From contig NZ_RCBY01000022.1 of assembly GCF_003838195.1 (NCBI RefSeq), forward strand, positions 1 to 60,461: DNA of 60,461 nt, given 5' to 3'. Each line of letters begins with the position of its first letter. The stretch's first letter is position 1. The notes beneath the pieces were generated by a model that saw only the letters and a program-made list of their open reading frames with translations, did not search any database and was not told the origin of the DNA. This document shows, piece after piece, positions 1 through 8,337 of the stretch. The position numbers were made by a program, and so were the translations under genes. Source of the DNA: Okeania hirsuta. GTDB taxonomy: Bacteria > Cyanobacteriota > Cyanobacteriia > Cyanobacteriales > Microcoleaceae.

Positions 1-480
1 AAACCAGGCGCTCCTCATTTTCTGATTAGTGAAGCTGTGCGGGGGGAAGGAGCGCCTGCTTTAACTAAACCAGGCGCTCCTCATTTTCTGATTAGTGAAG
101 CTGTGCGGGGGGAAGGAGCGCATCTAATTGACGATCGTGGAAACCGCTTTGCCTTTGAATATCATCCTGCTGGAGAGTTGGCACCAAGAGATGTTGTCAG
201 TAGAGCTATTTTTCATCACTTGCAAAAAACTGCAGATGATCCCACCCAAGCTCATGTTTATTTAGATTTGCGACCTATTGCTCCCGACCGCATTCGTTAT
301 CGCTTCCCCAATATTATCAATGTCTGCAAACAATGGGGTATTGATGTTTTTCAAGAACCTATTCCGGTTGCTCCTGCTGCTCATTATTGGATGGGTGGAA
401 TTGCTTGTAACTTAATGAGTAAAACCTCAATTCGTGGACTCTATGCCATCGGAGAAACGGCAAGTACGGGAGTTCATGGA
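1..480 (+). pseudogene. nadB: nadB internal segment in inverted orientation
   Basis: This plus-strand reading frame encodes the middle to C-terminal part of L-aspartate oxidase, through the conserved stretch around APAAHYWMGGI and the FAD-site motif GLYAIGETASTGVHGAN. It breaks off exactly where the family continues with RLASNS. The rest of the gene is on the opposite strand (481-1465), and the natural continuation of that part (YLDLRPIAPDR) is found only here. The frame therefore belongs to the same gene but is joined in the wrong orientation. Bases 1-55 also repeat 67-121. It looks like a fold-back junction near a sequence end, either an amplification or assembly chimera or a real inverted duplication. 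Confidence 0.85.
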
Positions 481-696
481 GCAAATCTAAATAAACATGA
501 GCTTGGGTGGGATCATCTGCAGTTTTTTGCAAGTGATGAAAAATAGCTCTACTGACAACATCTCTTGGTGCCAACTCTCCAGCAGGATGATATTCAAAGG
601 CAAAGCGGTTTCCACGATCGTCAATTAGATGCGCTCCTTCCCCCCGCACAGCTTCACTAATCAGAAAATGAGGAGCGCCTGGTTTAGTTAAAGCAG
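56..696. repeat. 216-bp perfect inverted repeat inside nadB
   Basis: Bases 56-271 are the exact reverse complement of 481-696 by my reading. The spacer is 272-480. The arm and spacer on the left read correctly as nadB, while the join at 480/481 is the false one. The junction sits on a few bases of microhomology (around gcaaat). A further direct repeat at the far left (1-55 equals 67-121) suggests several template switches near the end. Confidence 0.9.
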
Positions 697-1465
697 TAGG
701 ATGAAATTGGAAAAATTCCAAATCTCGTAACACAGCTCCCGCACGCCAAGCTATTGCTACTCCATCCCCTGTACTCACTTCCGGGTTAGTTGTTTGAGCA
801 AATATTTGACCCCCTCCACCCGTTGCCAGCACAACTACAGAAGATTTTAACCACTGAATTTTACTTTGATGGAGAAGACTAATACCTTGGACGCGATTTT
901 TTTGTGGTGTTAGCCATAAATTTAATGCTACTGCCTGAGAAATAACTTGAATGTTTTGACGTTCCAACACTTTTGCTGTCAGTGTATCAATAATAGCTCG
1001 ACCTGTAGTATCTGCGGAATGAAGTACACGAGGATGTGAGTGGGCAGCTTCTAAAGTCATTGCCAGTTTTTCTCCTTTGCGGTCAAAAGCAACACCCATT
1101 TCTACTAGATGAGCGATCGCTTCACCTGCATTCTCAACCATGAATTTTACCGCTTCTTTTTCTAGATGAGCGATCGCTTCACCTGCATTCTCAACCATGA
1201 ATTTTACCGCTTCTTTTTCACATAAACCCACACCTGCTTTGAGGGTATCTTCTAAGTGTAAGAATGGATGATCTGATGGATCTACAGCAGCAGCAATACC
1301 TCCCTGAGCGCAGTTACTCGATCCCATATTTATGACATCCTTAGTAACTAAACCAACTCTAAGATGAGTAGGTAAACAAAGTGCAGCATAAAGTCCTGCT
1401 GCACCCGAACCTACTACTATAACATCAAAGTAGGGAGAAATGTTTAGAGATTTTAATCTTGGCAT
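481..1465 (-). CDS. nadB: L-aspartate oxidase, N-terminal two thirds (interrupted)
   Basis: L-aspartate oxidase converts L-aspartate to iminoaspartate, the first step of de novo NAD synthesis, and supplies NadA. The N-terminal Rossmann motif VVGSGAAGLYAALCL binds FAD. The motifs SSNCAQGGIAA, HSHPRVLHSADTTG and FQFHPTAL are typical of the fumarate-reductase/NadB flavoprotein family. The start is ATG at 1465. The frame is nadB up to YLDL (about 481) and then runs into reverse-complement sequence, so the last third is not in place. A 19-residue segment beginning EKEAVKFM is duplicated in frame, which is unusual for NadB. nadA and nadC lie 12-15 kb away in the same window. Confidence 0.9.
1105..1218. 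repeat. 57-bp in-frame tandem duplication in nadB
   Basis: Two adjacent copies of a 57-bp unit, each carrying a HIP1 site (GCGATCGC), encode 19 residues twice. The frame is kept. Other NadB proteins as I know them have this segment once, so this is a recent duplication or an assembly error. Confidence 0.85.
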
Positions 1466-1764
1466 TCGTATAAAGTTATTTATTTGATCTAGAATAAATC
1501 AGTGTACAATTTTGTTGAGCAAAGCTTTTCTATAAGGAATTTCAGATACATATTTATAGATAGCAATAGACTATCCCTTGCAATTAAGAGGGGACAAGAA
1601 GAATGCTTGCTCATTGTCTGCTCATTGTCTACAGATTAGAAAGATTATAATTGCTTTCTTAAAATTCAGCTACTTTTTTACAATTTCTTCGGTTATGAAT
1701 CAAAAATTATTTAGAGGAACTTATATTTATATTCAGAAGTTATTATGTTTCGGTTTTACTTTTA

Positions 1765-1954
1765 ATATCAAATCCGGTTAAATAACCTCACAATCATTAG
1801 ACATCTCCATAAAAGATGGAGTAGGGAGTAGGGGGAAAGAATTGATGAATAAGAGTACGATAATTGATTTGATTTTTGATAATTGGAGGTGTCTATTAGG
1901 CTAAAACTGATCGTAAGGTAATTGGAAGCATATGCAATTAGACGGATTTGATAT
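1765..1954. mobile_element. Family-A inverted-repeat element (MITE-like)
   Basis: The ends read atatcaaatccgg and cggatttgatat, an inverted pair about 190 bp apart with no coding content. Similar end pairs occur at 15129-15374 and 53662-53856. A family-B element occupies its centre. Confidence 0.6.
1799..1894. mobile_element. Family-B inverted-repeat element (MITE-like)
   Basis: The ends are agacatctcca and tggaggtgtct. Inside are a GGGAGTA-type purine repeat and an AT-rich half with ttgatttgatttttgat. Related copies are at 15172-15260, 44549-44664 and 53861-53955. Confidence 0.65.
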
Positions 1955-2341
1955 GAGCTTTTAACTTTGAACTCTAACAGTAATTAAATAAATACAGCAA
2001 ATTTCAGGGTAGTAAGGTATAATTTAAAGTTTATCTTTAATTCTTATTCCCTATTCCCTGTGTTTTAAAAGCATAATTTTTTCTACCTCCAAGACTCGAA
2101 AACTTCTGTATTTGCTACAAATATTTGTGATTTTTTACCGAATAATTACGGTATAGTTTATGAATAATCTATAATTTTTATTCATTCCTTGATCCCTGCT
2201 ACCTATTCCCTAAAAGTATCAAACTTTGTAACTGATCAACTCGAAAACTGCTGTAATTTTTGAAGCTTATCATCAACACAGTATAGGTGTCTAACTTATT
2301 TTCAATACCGGAAAATTCTACTTTTAACAGTCGGTCGGCCT

Positions 2342-3085
2342 CTAAATTTCAATAGTAGAAGCAATAAATGCACCGCGTTCGGCCATTTTATATAATCCGA
2401 CATGGTGTGATACTTTCTGTGGATGAATAGCAGTTTTTGGTAAACCTTGCTCTGCTGCCATTTCTGCTGTGAGGTCAAAGGTAGCACAACCTTTTTCATA
2501 TACAGCCACATCTTTTAAAGTAGGCACTAAACCATGATTACGAACCGACAGAATAGTTACAACAAAATCCATCACACAGATATCGGTGCAAATTCCTACC
2601 ACAACTAAGACTTCCAGTTTGTATTCATTTATCCAGTTTAACAATACATTACGCTGAGTATTAACATCAATAGAACCGATAAATCCATTAATACAATCCT
2701 TGGGAACTAATGTTGCGAGGGGATTATCGTGTAACCATTTCAGTTCTGGGACAAGTTCTTCTTCTCCTGTTCCCTTTTCGCAATGAGGTGGATAAGGAGG
2801 TTCTGGTTTCCCTGGTTCGTGGGTATCTAAAAATGCTAAAACTGGCCAACCTCGTTCAACAAAAGTTCTCGCTAGGCGATCGCTTTCTGAAATCATTGTA
2901 GCAATTTGTTCGTTAGGTTCTTGGGGTGCTAAGGGACCAAACCCAACAGTGCAAAAACCATTAAGTACATCTACTACAATTAATCCGGCAGAGCGATCGG
3001 CTATAATATAAGGTCGTGGATCAACAGGTAAAGCAGCTTGAATAGTTGCTAAGGTAGTATCAGGAGTCCCTAGAGTTGTTGTCAT
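2342..3085 (-). CDS. Plant-type nicotinamidase (cysteine hydrolase)
   Basis: Hydrolyses nicotinamide to nicotinate and ammonia, feeding NAD salvage. The 247-residue protein belongs to the isochorismatase/nicotinamidase superfamily. From memory it resembles Arabidopsis NIC1 along its whole length (VVDVLNGFCTVG, EPPYPPHC, KDCINGFIGSI, VVGICTDICV, GCATFDL, HPQ...HHVGLY). The expected catalytic triad is present: Asp39, Lys129 and Cys170, with metal-site candidates Asp87, His89 and His101. It is the last minus-strand gene before nadB and is separated from the PhyH gene by a transposase remnant. The family assignment is firm. The exact substrate is inferred from resemblance and from the NAD-gene context. 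Confidence 0.85.
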   Translation of the reverse strand: MTTTLGTPDTTLATIQAALPVDPRPYIIADRSAGLIVVDVLNGFCTVGFGPLAPQEPNEQIATMISESDRLARTFVERGWPVLAFLDTHEPGKPEPPYPPHCEKGTGEEELVPELKWLHDNPLATLVPKDCINGFIGSIDVNTQRNVLLNWINEYKLEVLVVVGICTDICVMDFVVTILSVRNHGLVPTLKDVAVYEKGCATFDLTAEMAAEQGLPKTAIHPQKVSHHVGLYKMAERGAFIASTIEI

Positions 3086-3249
3086 TATAATTTACTCAAT
3101 GAAACAATAGTATAAATAATTTTAGCTAAATTTTATTTATTCAGGACTTACGCAAAGACACTATATATAGCGTATACTAAATATAGTGATCGCCTACAAA
3201 ATTATAGCTATCGCCCAGCTTTGCTGATTCTATTCCTATTCATAAAAAC

Positions 3250-3597
3250 TTAAACCACCGTCATTTTAATTGTAGGATATTTGAGTTCAGATACTAAATA
3301 TTTAGATAACAATTGATGTTTCAGTTGATAAATAGTTTTCCCCATTTTTCCAGCTAACTCTTTTAAATGGTTCCAAACCAACATACCACAAGCAATATGG
3401 TTTTTCTGAATTCTCGCCCTACGACATTGGCACTGCTCAAGTCCTGTTAATTGCTTAATTTCTCTATGGAACTCTTTTATTTTCCATCTGGTTTGTGACT
3501 CAAATTCTACATCATCGCTCTTAAGATTGGCTCAAATCATTAGTAACAATATATTCTGTTCTGTTGGCGGTAACAGTAGCCCAAAATAATTTCACTG
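3250..3597 (-). pseudogene. IS4-superfamily transposase remnant
   Basis: Reading the minus strand gives the C-terminal part of a DDE transposase: RWKIKEFHREIKQLTGLEQC, then CRRARIQKNHIACGMLVW, ending TIKMTVV and a stop at 3250. An upstream piece (TANRTEYIVTNDL) is in another frame, with a one-base shift near 3525. The E-x6-K/R-like segment is the typical signature. The N-terminal part is missing, cut at a dispersed hairpin repeat (3602-3644). This is a dead fragment. Confidence 0.8.
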
Positions 3598-3601
3598 TCT
3601 T

Positions 3602-3644
3602 GAGTGCGTCTTACATTCTGAGGAAACCTCAGAATTACGCACTC
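3602..3644. repeat. Dispersed hairpin repeat (GAGTGYGT...)
   Basis: The arms gagtgcgt-attctgagg and cctcagaat-acgcactc pair around a short loop, with a small bulge (cttac) in the left arm. A perfect version is found at 21013-21051. It lies at the broken 5' end of the transposase remnant. Confidence 0.75.
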
Positions 3645-3751
3645 GCTTTTTTGTCTCGTGGAAAACCTTTTATTTTAATAACTTTTTTTCTGTAAAATAA
3701 TTGCCCTAGCCTAACATTGTTATTGATATTAGTACCATTTCCGAGAAAAGT

Positions 3752-3957
3752 CATCATTCAACAATGAATAATGAATAATGAATAATTACCTCTCCATGAA
3801 TTGAAGAGGATTGACAAATTCATGAAAATTTTTTCTTCACAGGAGTCCATTGGATATGGCGAGGAGACCTCGCCATCCCATCCTAGGTCATGCTGCGCAA
3901 ACGACCGCTTATTATCCCCTGAAAAGGGGAGGCGCATACCCACAATTTTTCGGTAAA
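3752..3957. mobile_element. Family-E palindromic element, enlarged copy
   Basis: It begins with an ATAATGA heptamer run leading into aattacctctcc...gaggattgac and ends with ccccTgaaaaggggagg...aatttttcggtaa. Compared with shorter copies (for example 32697-32815) it carries about 80 extra bases in the middle, including catgctgcgcaaacg. It abuts the 3' end of the PhyH gene. Confidence 0.6.
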
Positions 3958-3964
3958 GCAGTTT

Positions 3965-4855
3965 TCACTCTTTGTGGGGCAATCTTCTTAGAAATATACC
4001 TTTCCTTTTATTACCGTCAGTTTCCTTTCCGTGAAATATTTGATCATCAAAAGCTGAACAATTAGCATCTTTTAGTGCAGAGTCTGGTAATTTAGTTAGT
4101 GGTTTATATAAGTGATGTTGTTGTCGTTCACGAAAAATAGGCTCATTAGATCGTGCATTAAAAGTTGAATGTATTAAAGAACGAACTTCATGACTATTGT
4201 TGCCATCAGAACCATGAAGCGTTTTAGCATGAAAAAATAAAACATCACCAGCGTCCATTTCACAATACACCAATTCATGGTTTTCAAAAGCTTTTTCCAT
4301 ACGAACCGGATCACCAGCCACAGAATTACCTCTAGTCACATCATCTAGCCTAGCCATAACGTGGGAACCACGAAGTATCTGCAAACAACCATTAGAAATA
4401 TCATTCTTGTCTAGTGCAATAGAACAAGTAATCATATTAGGGTAAAGGCATCCATCCTGATACCATGCAGAGAAATCAGCGTGCCAATCAACTTTACCAT
4501 CACCAGGTTGCTTGATCACAATTTTTGAGTGCCAGTGGTAACATTCTTCTTCTAATAGTAACTCAATAGCATCAACAATTCTTGCTGTACGAGACATAAT
4601 GCCCAAAAAAGTTTCCCCTAAGTCTGTCCAAGCTGAAACTTTCCAACTCTTGCCGTCCTCATATATTACGGCTGTTTGTGAATTTCCCATAGTAGGATCT
4701 TTTTTCAGGGCTTCTTGAAGAGGTTTAAGCTCTTGTGCAGAGAACATATTTCTGATGATGATAAAACCATCTTTATGAAAACGAGTAACTTCCTCATCAG
4801 TGAGAGGACGAATACTTTTAATTTCTTGATTTGTTTTTACTGTTGTTTGAGCCAT
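3965..4855 (-). CDS. Phytanoyl-CoA dioxygenase (PhyH) family protein
   Basis: A 296-residue Fe(II)/2-oxoglutarate oxygenase of the PhyH family, which hydroxylates (or sometimes halogenates or epoxidises) small molecules. Visible iron ligands are His125 and Asp127 in WHADFSAWYQ and His214 in AKTLHGSDGNNS. Arg225 is the likely 2-oxoglutarate anchor. The N-terminal TDEEVTRFHKDGFIIIRNMF is typical of the family. It lies 170 bp downstream of the flavoprotein gene, on the same strand, at the end of the enzyme operon, so it may act on that pathway's product. The substrate is unknown. The protein appears full length and intact. Confidence 0.85.
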   Translation of the reverse strand: MAQTTVKTNQEIKSIRPLTDEEVTRFHKDGFIIIRNMFSAQELKPLQEALKKDPTMGNSQTAVIYEDGKSWKVSAWTDLGETFLGIMSRTARIVDAIELLLEEECYHWHSKIVIKQPGDGKVDWHADFSAWYQDGCLYPNMITCSIALDKNDISNGCLQILRGSHVMARLDDVTRGNSVAGDPVRMEKAFENHELVYCEMDAGDVLFFHAKTLHGSDGNNSHEVRSLIHSTFNARSNEPIFRERQQHHLYKPLTKLPDSALKDANCSAFDDQIFHGKETDGNKRKGIFLRRLPHKE

Positions 4856-5025
4856 TGTTTAAAAAGTTAAATTATATTTACCCATAGAACTTTAGGCGTT
4901 GCTGATGCGTTGGTATGATTTGTATTTTTTGGCGATTGCTAAACTATATTAATGACAAATATTTGAGATTCTTCAGTTTTGATTTTCATACCTTGATTCA
5001 GCAATACCAATTATAAAGTATAACT

Positions 5026-6547
5026 TTACTGCTTTGCAACATTCCGGCCAGCTATACGACCAAATACAAGGCAGTCTGTTATGGCTAAGGTACTTAATCT
5101 ACAAGCACCATGAACACCACCTGTTACTTCTCCAGCCGCATATAAACCCTTAATTGGTTTCTCCTTTGAATTAAGCACCTGTGCATCTGCATTAATTTTG
5201 AGTCCACCCATTGTATGATGAACCTTTGGGTATAAACGTACGCCATAAAATGGAGGTTTTAATGGTTTGCTACCTTCAAGAATAGGTTTGCCCAATGCCA
5301 CATCACACTGAGTCTCAACATAAGTATTGTATTCAAGTAGTGTTTCACATAAAGTCTTAACAGGGATGTTATATGCCTCAGCTAAAGTCTCTAAAGTCTC
5401 AAATTTTTTCACAACACCACGCCTCAAAGCACTTTTAATACTTTTTCCAGCTAATTCGACTCCTTGGGCATCTGCAATACCAACACTTGGCTGTGAGAGT
5501 TCAAACATGGCATCTGTACAGGTTTTTCTATCTGCTAATTCATTAACAAATCGTTTACCTGTGGCTACATCAACCATAAATCCATATTGGAATACAGCGT
5601 AACTCGCAAAAATTGGAGCTGTACCATAAGATTTCTCGTCAGGCGAAGTCCAAGGGGCAAGTTGAATATAGTTTAAATTGACTGTTTGAGCATCTAGTGC
5701 TACGGCTTGTAACATTCCTTGGGCAGTAGTGTTAGGTATATTCGTATGATCAACTTCAGCATTGAGACGCTGATCATATTTGATTCTGAATGAAATATCC
5801 CCCGAAAAACCACCAGTAGCTAAGACAACTCCTTTTCGGGGGATATTTCATTCAGAATCAAATATGATCAACTTCAGCATTGAGACGCTGATCATATTTG
5901 ATTCTGAATGAAATATCCCCCGAAAAACCACCAGTAGCTAAGACAACTCCTTTTCGGACTTTAATATATTCTAGAGGAAGTGTTGAATTTTTTTGAACAG
6001 ACTGAATAACCACACCAATGATTTCATTCTTTTCATTGGTAAGGAATTCTCTAAAACTTGTATTAGGCTTAATCTTACCATCTAAGCTTTTGAATTTAGC
6101 CAACATGGGTTTAATAATTCCCTTGCCAGAGTCATCACAAGGTGTATAACTACGAGGCATTGAATGCCCACCAAACTGATCTACACGATCTTGAAAACAA
6201 CATCCAATCTCTTCAACGAGCCATTGAAAAACCTCATTTGCTTGATTAGCCAAGATATTTACTAGCTTTTCATCGCAATAACCACGTCCTGCATTTAACA
6301 TATCTTGCCTGAGTAAATCAGGAGAATCAATTAATCCATTTTCACCTTGCAAATTTTGATTAACTATTGCTAAAACTCCATCACTAAATAAAGAATTACC
6401 ACCGCAATGATTTTGCTTTTCTAAAACCATTACGGATGCTCCTACTTCTCTAGCAGAAATGGCGGTGGCTAAACCGGCAAAACCACTACCGATCACAATG
6501 ACATCTATCTCATTATTCCATCTGTCTCTTTTTAAATTCGTCTGCAA
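5026..6547 (-). pseudogene. Fumarate-reductase-like FAD flavoprotein, split by a fold-back duplication
   Basis: Two reading frames (5858-6547 and 5026-5715) are halves of one FAD-dependent oxidoreductase of the fumarate reductase/3-ketosteroid dehydrogenase family. The first half carries the FAD Rossmann motif VIGSGFAGLATAISAREVGA and GGNSLFSDG. The second carries GKRFVNELADRK, the substrate-site His pair in VHHTMGGLKI, and GLYAAGEVTGGVHGACRLS. Removing a 118-bp duplicated insertion (repeat units 5745-5838 and 5863-5956) restores a continuous protein of about 467 residues, the normal length for this family. The insertion shifts the frame and gives an early stop. The family usually reduces or oxidises the C=C bond of dicarboxylates or enones; the substrate here is unknown. 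The gene starts 6 bp after the TauD-like gene. As written it is broken; if the insertion is an artefact it is intact. Confidence 0.85.
5745..5956. repeat. 118-bp direct duplication with fold-back core in the flavoprotein gene
   Basis: A unit of about 94 bp (5745-5838) recurs at 5863-5956 with a 118-bp offset. The 24 bases between (5839-5862), together with flanking bases, are the reverse complement of part of the unit (gatattt...caaatatgat). The structure is copy, inverted piece, copy, like the fold-back at the window start. Confidence 0.9.
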
Positions 6548-6553
6548 CTCTCT

Positions 6554-6956
6554 TTATTTCAATATACTCACAAACATTTGACGTGGTCCTTCAAAAGACA
6601 TCCTTCCATGTTGGACTAAGAGATTATCTAAGATTAATACATCTCCTTTTTGCCATTGAATTGAAACAGCACTTAGCCATATTTTTTGGCGGATATGAGC
6701 TATTAAATATAGCTCCATACTTATGCAAAACCTCTTCAATCCAAAATTCTGTTTCTTTTACCCATTCTTTTATAGAAATATTTTTAGCAGAAGAATTAGA
6801 TATTGGTTGTAAAACTAAAGGAAATGTTTCTGTCGGATTTTTGGAAATATGAGATGGCATGGATGGATGATCTGAACCCGGAAGAAAGGAACGATTTGAC
6901 AATTTTACGGGGACTTGAGAGGATTTAAGTGCGGTAGATGAAACTAAATTTTTCAT
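6554..6956 (-). pseudogene. TauD/clavaminate-synthase-like oxygenase with internal deletion
   Basis: The N-terminal frame (6624-6956) reads like the start of a TauD-family 2-oxoglutarate dioxygenase (PVKLSNRSFLPGSDHPSMPS ... WIEEVLHKYGAIF). Another frame (6554-6739) carries its C-terminus (VSIQWQKGDVLILDNLLVQH then GRMSFEGPRQMFVSI), including the distal iron-ligand His and the 2-oxoglutarate-binding Arg. About two thirds of a normal protein of roughly 330 residues is missing, including the HxD motif, and the two ends meet near 6720 in different frames. As written it cannot be active. It sits in the operon between the MmgE/PrpD and flavoprotein genes. Confidence 0.75.
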
Positions 6957-7004
6957 GTTTATTTTGATTTCCTTTATTAAAGATAATTCTAGATTATTCT
7001 TGTC

Positions 7005-8321
7005 TCAAGAAGGTTGATTCATCAATTCAAGCAGACTGCTTACATTTGATAAACTTATGCAATTCCAAACCATTTCCTCCAAATCAGTTGCTCGTTTTTC
7101 TGACAACTCACCTTTGGTTAAAGCTCGAAACTTTTCTTTTAATTCTTCATCCGTGGGTGGCTCAGTTGATGCCCATTTTTCCTCAATATCACCAGAATCA
7201 TAAGTCATTCCACTGTATGTTTTGATAATTACCCTTGCAAATCGCTGATTGGGATAAATACTGGTAAATTTTTCTTCTTCAATAGTCTCTATACAATCAT
7301 ACAAATGAGCAACAATATCACTTTTAAATGCGGCTTCAAATGTTGTTGCTCTGCCTAATTCACCATAAACGAGTATAGCCGCCACTGCAAATTTGAGGTT
7401 AAACTGAGCTTCCTCGGTATTTTTGGGCATAGGCATATTTCTTTCCTTGGTTGCCACAGCAAAAGAATGAACTTTGATAGACGTAATACTTTTAAAATCT
7501 TCTTTCAGATTATCTCTAAGTACTAATGCCGCATCCATACCTGCTTGCATCCACCGACAAACGGTATAAGGTTTGTAATAAGATTTAGATAATTGCCAAT
7601 GTTGTCCTAAATCATCCCAAATATCGGCTACTTCTTTTTCCTCGATATTGAAAGTGGGCGCTCCTGTAAAACCTTGTCTAGCTAACAATGCAGAGGTAAC
7701 CCCTTCCATTGCTGCCCAACCAGCACCAGTTCTCACCATAGTGGGATAACCAACGGTTTTGGGAATGGGTGCAACAGGGGCTACATATTCAGCTATACCA
7801 AGAGCGTGTTCCGTTTCAGAGGGACTCAATGATAACAGACGAGATGCGATCGCCGCACTACCTATAATATTCCAAGTACAAGCGGTATGAGCTTTACTAC
7901 TATCTCTCTTATTTAAAGCTATTCCTGCTCTGAAAGCTATTTCAAAGCCCATAATCCATGATTTCAAAAGTTCCTTTCCTGTAGCATTGGGGGTAACTGT
8001 AGTTAATAAAGTAGCTAATAAAGTAGCCCCAGCTGTACCCCTAGCGAGGGGATGTCCTCCATAAATACCCATAGCATCGGTAGTCATCCCATTAGCAAAT
8101 ACTGCCGCAGGTAGAGATACTTCCCTACCATCAAGCCATAAAAACCCGCCTTTACCACCATAAGTCGCCACTACATATTCATTCACAATGTGGGAAAGTT
8201 TGGTGTTGTGACCAATTATTGCCGCTCCCAAAGTATCAATTAAGCTACGAATTCCTTCTCGTTGGATTGCTTCTGGAATATCTTCTAACTTAAGTTGATG
8301 AATAAAATTGATTACTTGCAT
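7005..8321 (-). CDS. MmgE/PrpD family protein
   Basis: A 438-residue protein of the MmgE/PrpD fold, whose known members dehydrate 2-methylcitrate, decarboxylate cis-aconitate or epimerise iminodisuccinate. Family features seen are LIDTLGAAIIGH near the N-terminus, AVFANGMTTDAMGIYGGHPLA, ACTWNIIGSAAIASRLL, EHALGIAEYVAP and a C-terminal RFARVIIKTYSGMTYDSG. The length is normal. It lies 16 bp after the DRE-TIM aldolase-like gene. Given that neighbour, a branched tri- or dicarboxylic acid is a plausible substrate. That is inference, since the family is chemically diverse. Confidence 0.85.
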   Translation of the reverse strand: MQVINFIHQLKLEDIPEAIQREGIRSLIDTLGAAIIGHNTKLSHIVNEYVVATYGGKGGFLWLDGREVSLPAAVFANGMTTDAMGIYGGHPLARGTAGATLLATLLTTVTPNATGKELLKSWIMGFEIAFRAGIALNKRDSSKAHTACTWNIIGSAAIASRLLSLSPSETEHALGIAEYVAPVAPIPKTVGYPTMVRTGAGWAAMEGVTSALLARQGFTGAPTFNIEEKEVADIWDDLGQHWQLSKSYYKPYTVCRWMQAGMDAALVLRDNLKEDFKSITSIKVHSFAVATKERNMPMPKNTEEAQFNLKFAVAAILVYGELGRATTFEAAFKSDIVAHLYDCIETIEEEKFTSIYPNQRFARVIIKTYSGMTYDSGDIEEKWASTEPPTDEELKEKFRALTKGELSEKRATDLEEMVWNCISLSNVSSLLELMNQPS

Positions 8322-8337
8322 TTTTAATGTCAGAGAT

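Larger units (their letters stand above)
1466..2341. other. Intergenic region with nested inverted-repeat elements
   Basis: No convincing gene lies between nadB and the nicotinamidase. The stretch is AT-rich. It holds a family-A element (1765-1954) with a family-B element nested inside it (1799-1894), a short GGGAGTA heptamer run, and a fragment reading ttaccgaataattacggta near 2137 that resembles the end of family-E elements. Confidence 0.7.

Noticed and set aside
1578-1781. Plus-strand open frame in the nadB-nicotinamidase gap
   Set aside because: AT-rich low-complexity frame running into a family-A element; no support as a gene.
5026-6547. Two separate flavoprotein subunits
   Set aside because: The two halves join into one continuous family member when the 118-bp duplication is removed, so they are one gene.
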